DNA of 44,668 nucleotides. Source: JBCCDY01 sp039030555. Its GTDB lineage: Bacteria; Bacteroidota; Bacteroidia; Cytophagales; Cyclobacteriaceae. Each line of letters opens with the position of its first letter. Position 1 is the stretch's first letter. Of this stretch, positions 23,620 to 31,054 are shown one piece after another. The position numbers were made by a program, and so were the translations under genes. The stretch covers positions 1 through 44,668 of the forward strand of contig JBCCDY010000030.1 in assembly GCA_039030555.1 (NCBI GenBank), read 5' to 3'. The notes beneath the pieces were generated by a model. The model was given only the letters and a program-made list of their open reading frames with translations. It was not told the DNA's origin and did not search any database.

Positions 23620-24516
23620 ATGCCGGTATTCATTATTCTGATCATTGTCGGCTCACTGATAGGCTTATGGCTCCTTTTCTATTTTATCCCAATAAATTTA
23701 TGGATTACTGCTGTATTCTCCGGGGTCAAAGTGAACTTGATAGACCTGATTTTCATGAGGTTCAGAAAGGTTCCACCCGGACTGATCGTTAAGTCATTAA
23801 TATTAGTCACCAAAGCGGGTATTGAGGGGGTAAATACACAACTTTTAGAAACACACTACCTGGCCGATGGAAACCTTGATAAGGTTATCAAAGCACTTAT
23901 TGTGGCCGATAAAGCCAATCTTAACTTGAGCTTTCAGCAGGCTACTGCAATAGATCTTGCTGGCAGGGATGTACTCAATGCAGTACAAGTGTCAGTTACT
24001 CCGTACATCATTACAGTTCCAAAGATCACGGCTGTTTCGGTCGATGGTATTCAGTTACTTGCAGAGGCAATGGTCACAGTTAGGACCAACATCCAGCAGC
24101 TGGTTGGTGGAGCAGGTGAGGAAACCATCATGGCTAGAGTGGGCCAAGGTATTATTTCCAGCATTGGTGTGGCCTCTAGTTATTTGGAAGTGTTAGAGAA
24201 ACCGGAGCAAATCACACAACATGTTTTAGAAGATGGATTAGATGCTGGTACGGCATTTGAAATCATATCCATAGATATTGCTGATATAAATATCGGTACG
24301 AACATAGGAGCAAAGCTGCGTATCGATCAGGCCATGGCCGACCTTGATGTGGCGAATGCAAAAGCTGAAGAACGCAGGGCAATGGCTGTGGCACTTGAAC
24401 AAGAAATGTTGGCAGAAGTTGAAAAAGCCAGAGCAAGAGTTATCGAGGAAGAATCAAAAATACCAGTAGCCCTATCTGATGCCTTCAGAAGAGGAAATTA
24501 TTATAAGGATCAGTGA
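23620..24516 (+). CDS. floA: Flotillin-like protein FloA (SPFH family)
   Basis: 298 residues. One N-terminal membrane segment (4-26, IILIIVGSLIGLWLLFYFI) with a short outside loop, then the FloA/YqfA body: WITAVFSGVKVNLIDLIFMRFRKVPP (key part FMRFRKVPP), ATAIDLAGRDVLNAVQVSV, VGQGIISSIGVASSY, the DAGTAFEIISIDIADI region, and a C-terminal coiled-coil rich in Ala/Glu (AKAEERRAMAVALEQEM) ending with IPVALSDAFRRGNYY. FloA organises membrane microdomains. It is slightly shorter than the usual 320-330 aa at the C-terminus. The partner NfeD-type protein, usually encoded just upstream, is absent; this copy stands alone. Confidence 0.9.
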   Translation: MPVFIILIIVGSLIGLWLLFYFIPINLWITAVFSGVKVNLIDLIFMRFRKVPPGLIVKSLILVTKAGIEGVNTQLLETHYLADGNLDKVIKALIVADKANLNLSFQQATAIDLAGRDVLNAVQVSVTPYIITVPKITAVSVDGIQLLAEAMVTVRTNIQQLVGGAGEETIMARVGQGIISSIGVASSYLEVLEKPEQITQHVLEDGLDAGTAFEIISIDIADINIGTNIGAKLRIDQAMADLDVANAKAEERRAMAVALEQEMLAEVEKARARVIEEESKIPVALSDAFRRGNYYKDQ

Positions 24517-24671
24517 GCTTAGAAATCGATTAAAAGCTAAATCCAGTTTCGGTTCTTACAGTCTATAAGGGGATACATAGTTTTCTGATAAAATGCCTTA
24601 TTTATCAACATTGATCCATACAATAGGGTATATGACTCTCCGAATCCAATTATTAATTGTACCTTGCATTC

Positions 24672-24857
24672 ATGAGTATACTAAGAAGCTGGCGGGAACA
24701 AAAAGCGATGTTAAAACTTCGTTTCCCGGTACTATCAGATCGAGATTTTGAACTGGAGGATAAAGATAGAGAAACTATGTTATCCAGGTTAGCTCAGAAA
24801 TTAAGTAAAACACGACCGGAGTTAGAATTAATTTTTGCTGATTTACAAAAGCATTGA
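24672..24857 (+). CDS. Small CsbD-like protein (61 aa)
   Basis: The frame extends back to a TTG at 24657, but ATG 24672 (MSILRSWREQKAMLKLRFP) is a better start. The pattern W-x-E-x-K...L..RFP.LSDRDFELEDKDRETMLSRL..KL.KTRPEL follows the short general-stress proteins annotated CsbD in Bacteroidota (W..vKgKlkqkFa.Ltd.Dl....Gkedel..rlq.klgktreEl). These are made under stress, with unknown biochemical role. It is a monocistronic gene in a gap that would otherwise appear empty. The similarity is by pattern, not by a search, so confidence is moderate. Confidence 0.5.
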   Translation: MSILRSWREQKAMLKLRFPVLSDRDFELEDKDRETMLSRLAQKLSKTRPELELIFADLQKH

Positions 24858-24949
24858 CACTATAAAGTCCTTATCCGGCTTGAAATAAAAAAACTTTACA
24901 AAGAAAAATAGGTCATATTAAAAATGGCCTAGAAACAAATACTAAAAAA

Positions 24950-25342
24950 ATGGTAACCAAGTACAGTCCAATATGGCACAAATACAGACCTGCAATTCTA
25001 AAACTAATGGTCGACTCAGCACAAAAAACGCAGGAATATCCTTTTTCTGCTTTTGAGTTTAAGGATATTGATGCTAAACAAAAAGGGGGATTTGCTTTTA
25101 CCTTGAGAGTATATGATTGTAAAGCGATCAATGACATAAAGACCTCAGTAGTAGCTCAGGATCTTCTTGCGATTTTAAAGCAGTCGGAAAAGGCGAATCA
25201 GTTGACCAGGGAAGCGATTTACGAGTTTACGATGGATAAACAGTTTGTGTTCCATGTGAGTCGAGAAGAGGCTCCTATTGAAGAAAAAGAGGAAGGTTTA
25301 GAAGAGGCTGATCAGGAGGAGAATGAAAAAACTGAAGAATAA
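24950..25342 (+). CDS. Protein of unknown function with acidic tail (130 aa)
   Basis: I do not recognise a family. The first 105 residues have a compact mixed alpha/beta pattern (YSPIWHKYRPAILKLMVDSAQ, then GGFAFTLRVYDCKAIND and KQFVFHVSRE). The last 25 are almost all Glu, Asp, Gln and Ala (EEKEEGLEEADQEENEKTEE), an extended acidic tail. There is no signal peptide and no TM helix, so it should be cytoplasmic. Acidic tails of this sort occur in nucleic-acid mimics, chaperone-like proteins and halophile-adapted proteins; none of these can be claimed. It is 92 bases downstream of the CsbD-like gene and on the same strand. Confidence 0.7.
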   Translation: MVTKYSPIWHKYRPAILKLMVDSAQKTQEYPFSAFEFKDIDAKQKGGFAFTLRVYDCKAINDIKTSVVAQDLLAILKQSEKANQLTREAIYEFTMDKQFVFHVSREEAPIEEKEEGLEEADQEENEKTEE

Positions 25343-25540
25343 ATATTAAGTCAGATTAATCTATTATTAATTATTCGTCATAAGAGGTGGGAAATCGCTC
25401 TGATTTCTAATTCCATCCGATAAAGACCTGATACTTAAATAGAGCTGTTTACTTAAGACCAGTAAGTATAATAGCTTGAATCAAAATATTTTTTCAGACC
25501 TGAGTTTTCTAATTTAAAATGTTATCATAAAATTTGATCA

Positions 25541-26308
25541 ATGAAGATTCAACACATCAGAAACGCGACCATGATCGTAGAATCTGGTGATCGAAAAATC
25601 TTAGTTGATCCAATGATGTCTAAAAAAGGGGTTTATCCAACGTTTACCCTGCTTAGGTTTAGGCCAAGAAAGAATCCAGTTGTTGATTTGCCTGATAATG
25701 CAAAAGAGTCCTTCCGAGGAATAACAGATTGTTTGGTCACCCACAAACACCCTGATCATATTGATAAGGTCGCTGAAGCGTTTTTGATAGAAAATAATAT
25801 TCCGGTTGTATGCAGTGAGTTAGATGAAGAGCTATTTAAAAAGAAAGGCTTGCTAGTCTCTCAAACTATCAAGTATTGGCAAAAATCAGAATACCTTGGT
25901 GGTTCTATTACCGGAATTCCTGCTAGACACGGCTATGGATTTATAGCTAAACCGATGGGCAATGTGACGGGATTTTATATCGAACTACCAAACGAACCCA
26001 GTCTCTATCTTTCATCCGACACAATCTATACACCAGAGGTTAAGAAGGCCCTTGATGAACTAAAGCCGGATATTACAGTGGTCGCTTCAGGAACAGCCCA
26101 ACTGGATATTGGTCAGCCTTTACTGATGAGAATTGATGATATCGTAAAATTCATCAGGAATTCGCCCGGGAAAGCGATTGCTAATCATTTAGAGGCTGTA
26201 AACCATTGTCCGACTAGTCGCCAACAATTGAAAGAAATCCTTTCTAAGGAAGGACTGTTAAATAAAACCTGGATCCCGGATGATGGGGATGCTTTGGAAT
26301 TTGATTGA
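25541..26308 (+). CDS. MBL-fold metal-dependent hydrolase
   Basis: 255 residues of the metallo-beta-lactamase superfamily. Metal motif THKHPDHID gives His68, His70, Asp72 and His73 (HxHxDH). Asp23 lies in ILVDPMM, the typical N-terminal strand; SSDTIY and ANHLEAVNHC supply further ligands. The layout (KIQHIRNATMIVES start, VTHKHPDH, then PARHGYG) resembles the UlaG/YtkL-like subgroup of small cytoplasmic hydrolases rather than beta-lactamases: it has no signal peptide. The substrate is unknown. It is transcribed alone, with a gap of 198 bases before it in which nothing clear is seen. Confidence 0.85.
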   Translation: MKIQHIRNATMIVESGDRKILVDPMMSKKGVYPTFTLLRFRPRKNPVVDLPDNAKESFRGITDCLVTHKHPDHIDKVAEAFLIENNIPVVCSELDEELFKKKGLLVSQTIKYWQKSEYLGGSITGIPARHGYGFIAKPMGNVTGFYIELPNEPSLYLSSDTIYTPEVKKALDELKPDITVVASGTAQLDIGQPLLMRIDDIVKFIRNSPGKAIANHLEAVNHCPTSRQQLKEILSKEGLLNKTWIPDDGDALEFD

Positions 26309-26445
26309 TATATCAACATAATAATACCTGTTGTTTCCCAATAACATCCAGGCACTTTACTTGCGCTTTTAGAAGCTTCATTAATAAAACTGTGAATAGC
26401 TGAATACTTGCTCGTTCAATTCAATAGAGTGACGGGAACGATCAA

Positions 26446-26817
26446 GTGAAAGAGCATTTAATACTTTTTGTAGCCTTAATACTTTTAAGTATATCATATG
26501 ATACTTGTGCTCAGGCCATTCTTACCGAAGAGCAAAAAAGTAAGGTAGAGCAGGTGAATAGGATGTTCAAGGAAACTTTAAGACTTAATGAGGATCAAAC
26601 CAAAGAAGTTAGCTATATCAACTATGGGTTTCTTGAAAATTTAAATCAGATAAAGAATTCTGGTTCTTCTCGATTTGTTAAAATCAGAAAGTTGAGGAAC
26701 CTAAGTGCTGAAAGAGATCAAAGTATGAAAACTATACTTGATGAAGATCAATACTTAGCTTTTAAAGAAATTCAGGAAAGGACCCGAGCTGAGTTCAGAA
26801 GAAACAGAGGAGGCTAA
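26446..26817 (+). CDS. Exported protein, Spy/LTXXQ-like (123 aa)
   Basis: The start is GTG (26446). The signal peptide is KEHLILFVALILLSISYDTCAQ, with cleavage probably after CAQ. The mature part is a helical, highly charged protein with LTEEQKSKVEQVNRMFKE, LNEDQTKEVSYI and the repeated end MKTILDEDQYLAFKEIQE. This helical LTxxQ-like pattern is that of small periplasmic Spy-type proteins, and the end matches that of the protein at 28582-29085 (MKSILDEKQFDKWVKYQK), so the two are distant paralogues. A chaperone or stress role in the periplasm is possible but unproven. Confidence 0.65.
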   Translation: MKEHLILFVALILLSISYDTCAQAILTEEQKSKVEQVNRMFKETLRLNEDQTKEVSYINYGFLENLNQIKNSGSSRFVKIRKLRNLSAERDQSMKTILDEDQYLAFKEIQERTRAEFRRNRGG

Positions 26818-26901
26818 AGACAAGTAGGAAATGATACAGCTCCAACTTTGGCCGCGAGCAACGGTAATTATGTGCTTATTTCTATAATTTAGCCAGGAAC
26901 A

Positions 26902-27840
26902 ATGGACGATAAGCATTACTTCTCTCATTTGTATGAAATAGCTAGCCACCTGAACAGAGAGCATTCTCTGCATTCCGCTCTTCGTAAATCACTAGAGAAA
27001 ACAGTAGAAATCCTGAACTTAGAGACAGGCTGGATCTGGCTTACAGAACCCGATAATAAATCGGTTTACTTGGCTGCTTCACACAATCTACCGCCTGCCT
27101 TAAGTAATCATCCAGAGCGCCTGTCCGGCTGGTGTTACTGCATAAAGCAGTATCTATCTGATGATATTGACCAAGCGATGAATATCAGCGAGATTACCTG
27201 TTCAAGGTTGAAAGACGTCAGTACTGGCACAAAAGACCTGAAATTTCACGCGACGATACCTGTGATCATTAATGGTCATAAAGTTGGTCTTATGAATCTG
27301 CTTAGTAAGGAAAGCAGGCAACTTGACGAAAAGGAACTGGCTATTCTTAATACTATCAGTGAACTAGTAGGAACTGCTATACAACGTACACGATTGAGGC
27401 AGGCTTATGGAAATGACCATATGGGTGAAGGTGTAAATATTCGTGATCTGCTGGAACGGGTCTTTCGCCCTCATATTGAAGCCATTATTTCACTTCTTGA
27501 TCATTCACGGAATAATGAAGATTATGTGCATGAAGCCCTCCAAAAAGTAAAAGATCTTCAGAAACAGCTATCCCTTCTTGGGAAAGAAGTGGAGGCTTAT
27601 GAAGCGAAAGGAAGCTCAAGCAAAGAGCTTCACTATCCAGATTTACCTCTCACAAAACGTGAACTGGAGGTGCTGACATTGATACAGAAAGGCCTAACTA
27701 ATACGCAGGTAGGAGAGCAATTGTTCATAGCGGAACGTACTGTTAAGTTTCATGTAACGTCCATACTATCCAAACTGAATGGAAGTACCCGTACGGAAGC
27801 CGTAGATATCGCCCTCAAAAGGGGGTTGCTCAGTATCTGA
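26902..27840 (+). CDS. GAF domain / LuxR-type transcriptional regulator
   Basis: 312 residues. A GAF domain (about 15-165) with the unusual motif GWCYC (Trp77, Cys78, Cys80) and Cys97; a coiled-coil linker (about 205-240); and a C-terminal LuxR-type helix-turn-helix (about 247-308: LTKRELEVLTLIQKGLTNTQ, then IAERTVKFHVTSILSKLN). Cysteines clustered in a GAF domain are used in some regulators to sense nitric oxide, redox state or iron-sulfur ligands, so a redox input is plausible but not shown. A perfect palindrome at 27865-27880, just past its stop and upstream of the VOC gene, is the obvious candidate binding site. No kinase partner is near; it seems self-contained. Confidence 0.85.
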   Translation: MDDKHYFSHLYEIASHLNREHSLHSALRKSLEKTVEILNLETGWIWLTEPDNKSVYLAASHNLPPALSNHPERLSGWCYCIKQYLSDDIDQAMNISEITCSRLKDVSTGTKDLKFHATIPVIINGHKVGLMNLLSKESRQLDEKELAILNTISELVGTAIQRTRLRQAYGNDHMGEGVNIRDLLERVFRPHIEAIISLLDHSRNNEDYVHEALQKVKDLQKQLSLLGKEVEAYEAKGSSSKELHYPDLPLTKRELEVLTLIQKGLTNTQVGEQLFIAERTVKFHVTSILSKLNGSTRTEAVDIALKRGLLSI

Positions 27841-27864
27841 TTTTAAAGAAATTTTCTTCCTGAC

Positions 27865-27880
27865 CTGTACCATGGTACAG
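27865..27880. promoter_or_regulatory. Perfect palindrome, likely operator of the VOC gene
   Basis: CTGTACCATGGTACAG is a perfect 16-base dyad, the size used by LuxR-type regulators. Its centre lies about 70 bases before the inferred start point at 27941 and 93 before the ATG at 27958. The GAF-LuxR gene ends 25 bases before it. Confidence 0.6.
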
Positions 27881-27904
27881 TTGATCTTTTGTACTTAAGT
27901 CCGT

Positions 27905-27934
27905 TTTGCAGCGCATAAGTACTTCCGAGCTTTG
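27905..27934 (+). promoter_or_regulatory. Putative promoter of the VOC protein gene
   Basis: TTTG at 27905-27908 and GAGCTTTG at 27927-27934 (seven of eight bases of TAnnTTTG) are 18 bases apart, fitting the Bacteroidota promoter spacing; the predicted start point is near 27941 and the ATG is at 27958. Confidence 0.45.
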
Positions 27935-27957
27935 TATTCAACAAAAAACACAAGTTT

Positions 27958-28380
27958 ATGAGAACACAACGAATTTACATGGAGCATGCTAACATTACTG
28001 TCCGTGATCCTCAAGAAGCAATCAAATTCTTCCAAACTGCTTTTCCTCATTTCCGAATAAGAGGAGGAGGCAACGATTTAAGAGAATGGGTTCATCTTGG
28101 TGATGACGATACCTACATTGCCATAAACAGGGCGACAAATAACGCTGCAAAAGCTGGTGGAGATTATGATGGTATCGGGATAAATCACCTAGGTTTTGTA
28201 GTGCAGGATGTTGCGGAGATTGCCAAAAATCTCTTAAAAAATGGGTACAAAAGAGATTACCCAAAACAGGTCGAAAAATTCAGGATCAGAGACTATTTCG
28301 CTGATGCGGATGGAAATCAGTATGAATTTGTACAGTACCTCAGCGAAGTTCCAGAAGAAAGAAACAGTTATTCCGCTTAA
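27958..28380 (+). CDS. VOC family (glyoxalase/bleomycin-resistance-like) protein
   Basis: 140 residues, two beta-alpha-beta-beta-beta halves: HANITVRDPQEAIKFFQTAF in the first, INHLGFVVQDVAEIAKNLL in the second. Metal-ligand candidates are His10 (MEHANI), His64-type positions of the second strand (INHLGF) and Glu122-type acid (YEFVQYL). Such proteins act as glyoxalases, fosfomycin- or bleomycin-resistance proteins, or dioxygenases; the exact reaction is not readable. It is 117 bases downstream of the GAF-LuxR gene, with a palindrome and a promoter in between, so it is probably that regulator's target. A hairpin follows 30 bases after its stop. Confidence 0.82.
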   Translation: MRTQRIYMEHANITVRDPQEAIKFFQTAFPHFRIRGGGNDLREWVHLGDDDTYIAINRATNNAAKAGGDYDGIGINHLGFVVQDVAEIAKNLLKNGYKRDYPKQVEKFRIRDYFADADGNQYEFVQYLSEVPEERNSYSA

Positions 28381-28410
28381 AGTCGCAAAAATCAATTTGA
28401 ATATGGTAAA

Positions 28411-28441
28411 GTATGGTACACATTACTCTGGTGTACCATAC
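28411..28441. repeat. Perfect inverted repeat after the VOC gene
   Basis: GTATGGTACAC (28411-28421) and GTGTACCATAC (28431-28441) are perfect 11-base arms around a 9-base loop. It shares the core GTACCAT with the palindrome at 27865-27880 and the bases GTACCATAC with 15591-15599. It may be a terminator (TTTATT follows) or a second regulator site. Confidence 0.5.
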
Positions 28442-28581
28442 TACTTTATTACTCTGCTTTCATTTATCCTGTAATCATTTGAAGTGCTGAATCTGTCTAC
28501 TTCACGTTTCGTTTTGGAAGCTTGAGAAAGAAAACTAAGCCCCTATAAGTGTAGTGACGTGATATTTGAGAAAAAAATATC

Positions 28582-29085
28582 ATGTCTAAAACGATCATAA
28601 TACTTATTATAAGTACAGCTTTATTCAACAGCTCATTAATTGGTCAACCCAGAGCTGGTGGATTCCAGCCACCAGATTTTGATGCCGAGAAGGCAGCAGG
28701 TATTGTCATCTACGATTATGAAAAGGTTGTCAAGAAACTGAAAGTAAAAGATGAAACGAAAGCTAAGGATATAGCTCAAGCCATTTATGAATACAACATC
28801 AAGATGGACGAGATGGTGATGGAAAATGGAGTAACTCTTCAAAATCTTGAAGATGAGTTTCAAAGAAACGTTCAGATTGCGATTCAGAACAGGGATAGGT
28901 CAAAAATGAACGGGGTTAAGAATGAAATTCAACAAACCATTCCACCAATTAGAATGAAAACTAACCAGGAGCAGGAAAAACTCGATGAAGCTATGAAATC
29001 AATTCTGGACGAAAAGCAATTTGATAAATGGGTCAAGTATCAAAAGAGTCAGAGAAGCTCGGAGTTTGAACGTCAAATAAATTGA
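28582..29085 (+). CDS. Exported helical protein (167 aa), relative of the 26446 protein
   Basis: Signal peptide MSKTIIILIISTALFNSSLIGQ, with cleavage probably after GQ or at PRA. The mature part is almost entirely helical and charged: YDYEKVVKKLKVKDETKAKDIAQ, MENGVTLQNLEDEFQRN, IQQTIPPIRMKTNQEQEKLDE, and ends MKSILDEKQFDKWVKYQKSQR (each cited as a fragment). The family is not named; it resembles small Spy/LTXXQ-type periplasmic proteins. It is convergent with the ABC transporter operon, 17 bases away, with no terminator visible in between, so run-through into the opposite strand is possible. Confidence 0.65.
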   Translation: MSKTIIILIISTALFNSSLIGQPRAGGFQPPDFDAEKAAGIVIYDYEKVVKKLKVKDETKAKDIAQAIYEYNIKMDEMVMENGVTLQNLEDEFQRNVQIAIQNRDRSKMNGVKNEIQQTIPPIRMKTNQEQEKLDEAMKSILDEKQFDKWVKYQKSQRSSEFERQIN

Positions 29086-29102
29086 AGCATCTGATTTTTT
29101 TA

Positions 29103-29816
29103 TTAAGAGACTGAAAGGGTATGCTGGTTAGTAATTTCATTAACCAGCTTTCCATCTTCCAATTCCAGAATACGGTCACACCTTTGAGCAAATTCTTCAT
29201 CGTGGGTCACAGTTATGATGGTTTGCCCTCTTTCTTCTGCTAATTTTCTCAGTGTGTCGAACACGATGTTTGTATTTTTGGAATCGAGGTTTCCGGTTGG
29301 CTCATCACCCATAATGATTGCTGGTTCATTGATCAAGGCGCGTGCAATGGCTACCCGCTGCTGCTGACCTCCAGAAAGCTTATTACTCATTTTTAAAGCC
29401 TGGTCTTCCAAGCCCAATATCTTCAAGTTTGAATAGGCTGCTTCCCGAATTTCTTCCTTTCCTTTTTTGCCTAGCTTCAAGGCCGGGAGCATAACATTAT
29501 CTAAGACTGAAAAATCAGGAAGCAGATAATGAAACTGGAATACAAATCCGATATTCGCATTACGGAATGCTGCTAACTGATTTTGTGATTTTCCTGTGAT
29601 TAGAGAATCATTTATAAGCAGTTGACCCTCATAATCAGTATCCATCGTTGATAGAACATACGACAAGGTAGATTTTCCTGATCCGGATTTTCCAATCAGC
29701 GCAAGAAACTCCCCTTTATGAACATCAAAAGATATATCTTTTAGAACCTGAAAAGTATTAGGCTCATGGAAGTATTTAATAATGTTTTTTGCTACGAGTG
29801 CTATATCTTTTTTCAT
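29103..29816 (-). CDS. ABC transporter ATP-binding protein (MacB/LolD type)
   Basis: 237 residues, complete: Walker A GKSGSGKST (42-50), Q-loop Q94, signature LSGGQ (147-151), Walker B IIMGDEP (167-173) and H-loop Thr-His-Asp (THD). The sequence type is MacB/LolD, the ATPase class that drives mechanotransmission rather than classical transport. It is the last gene of a four-gene operon: its start overlaps the permease stop by ATGA. The permease, periplasmic adaptor and outer-membrane channel are encoded directly upstream, so the unit is a complete split MacAB-TolC-like system spanning both membranes. The exported molecule is not identifiable; peptides, macrolide-like compounds or outer-membrane lipids are possible. 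Confidence 0.9.
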   Translation of the reverse strand: MKKDIALVAKNIIKYFHEPNTFQVLKDISFDVHKGEFLALIGKSGSGKSTLSYVLSTMDTDYEGQLLINDSLITGKSQNQLAAFRNANIGFVFQFHYLLPDFSVLDNVMLPALKLGKKGKEEIREAAYSNLKILGLEDQALKMSNKLSGGQQQRVAIARALINEPAIIMGDEPTGNLDSKNTNIVFDTLRKLAEERGQTIITVTHDEEFAQRCDRILELEDGKLVNEITNQHTLSVS

Positions 29817-31054
29817 CCTCTTATGATTTCTACGGGGTCTACTTTAGAAGCTTTTTTAGCTGGAAGATATCCGGCGGTGAATGTAGTGATCAAGCCAAAT
29901 AAGAATGCCATAGCATAGTCTTTTGGGTTATAATCCATTGGAAGGTGACTTAAAGAACCTATTTCAAAAGGTAATTGATTGATTATGACCGAAACCAGGT
30001 AACCAAAAATCATTCCCACGAAACCGCCAATCATGCCAATCACGACGGATTGAACCAAAAAGATTTGGACGATATCTACCCCTTCGAACCCCATGGCTTT
30101 TAGAATGGCAATCTCTTTGATTTTCTCATTGACGGTCATATTCATGATGTTGTAAATCCCAAACCCTGCAACGAGTAGAATCGTCAAAGAAACGGCAATA
30201 GCGATAATATCTCTTAATTCTGCCCCAGCCTGCAATTGCCCGCTGGATTCCATCCATGATTCTACTTTGTAATCTACCTTAGTAGCAATAGATTCGGCGA
30301 CTGCATTGGCTGAATTCATATCTCTTACATTCACCTGAATATCTGTTACATAACTTTGGTTTTGAGAAATCAACTGTCTGGTAGTATTTATTCGTAGGTA
30401 AGCCTTCGCATTATCTACTCCTGAAATAGTCGTTTTTAGGAGGCCTATGACCTTAAAATTTCGATCTATTCCATCACTGGTAAAAACATTGATGTTATCG
30501 TTTACTACAACTCCCAGTCTTTCGGCAAGACCAACTCCCAAAATCAATCCGTCACCCCGATATTGTAATTCAAACCAATTGCCTTCAATAACGTACTTGC
30601 CTGTTTCAAAGAGTTGGTGCTCATTTTTAATATCTACACCTGCCAATACACCATTTACGTGCGTAGCACCTTTTCGGAAAATAACATTCACATTTACCTG
30701 AGGTGTAACTCCGATCACTTCAGAATTTTGATTTACGGTTTGAATAATAGTGTTGGAATTGCGAATGCCTTTGGTGTACTGGATTACTTTAGGACTTCTA
30801 ACGTTCGCTTTAACTCCCTTGGATTCATTTTCCAATAGGTTGGATCGATCTTCCGGGAGATCATTAAAAATTCTCAGGTGGGCCAGTGTACTGAATGCCA
30901 AATCGTTCTGAGTAGTATTTACCCCACTCATAAAACCATTCATGAATATGTACATTGAAATTCCGAAGGTGACGCTCAATACGGCCACCATCGTTTGTTT
31001 TATTCTGGGGCCGAGGTGCGAAAGAGAGACCTTTAAATTCGTTTTAGCGATCAT
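29813..31054 (-). CDS. FtsX-type ABC transporter permease (MacB/LolE-like)
   Basis: 413 residues with four TM helices: one near 18-40 (TMVAVLSVTFGISMYIFMNG), then a large periplasmic domain (40-285) and three TM (about 290-310, 335-360, 380-400). The final EIAILKAMGFEGVDI, GFVGMIFGYLVSV and YLPAKKASKVDPVEIIRG match the FtsX core. Because it lacks a fused ATPase, it works with the ATP-binding protein encoded next (overlap ATGA). Its start overlaps the adaptor stop (31051-31054), so stoichiometry is translationally coupled. This single-FtsX, about 400-aa form differs from the double-domain 874-aa permease at 12261-14885. Confidence 0.9.
   Translation of the reverse strand: MIAKTNLKVSLSHLGPRIKQTMVAVLSVTFGISMYIFMNGFMSGVNTTQNDLAFSTLAHLRIFNDLPEDRSNLLENESKGVKANVRSPKVIQYTKGIRNSNTIIQTVNQNSEVIGVTPQVNVNVIFRKGATHVNGVLAGVDIKNEHQLFETGKYVIEGNWFELQYRGDGLILGVGLAERLGVVVNDNINVFTSDGIDRNFKVIGLLKTTISGVDNAKAYLRINTTRQLISQNQSYVTDIQVNVRDMNSANAVAESIATKVDYKVESWMESSGQLQAGAELRDIIAIAVSLTILLVAGFGIYNIMNMTVNEKIKEIAILKAMGFEGVDIVQIFLVQSVVIGMIGGFVGMIFGYLVSVIINQLPFEIGSLSHLPMDYNPKDYAMAFLFGLITTFTAGYLPAKKASKVDPVEIIRG

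Noticed and set aside
23957..24196. Alternative frame inside floA
   Set aside because: Out of frame with a clear FloA protein.
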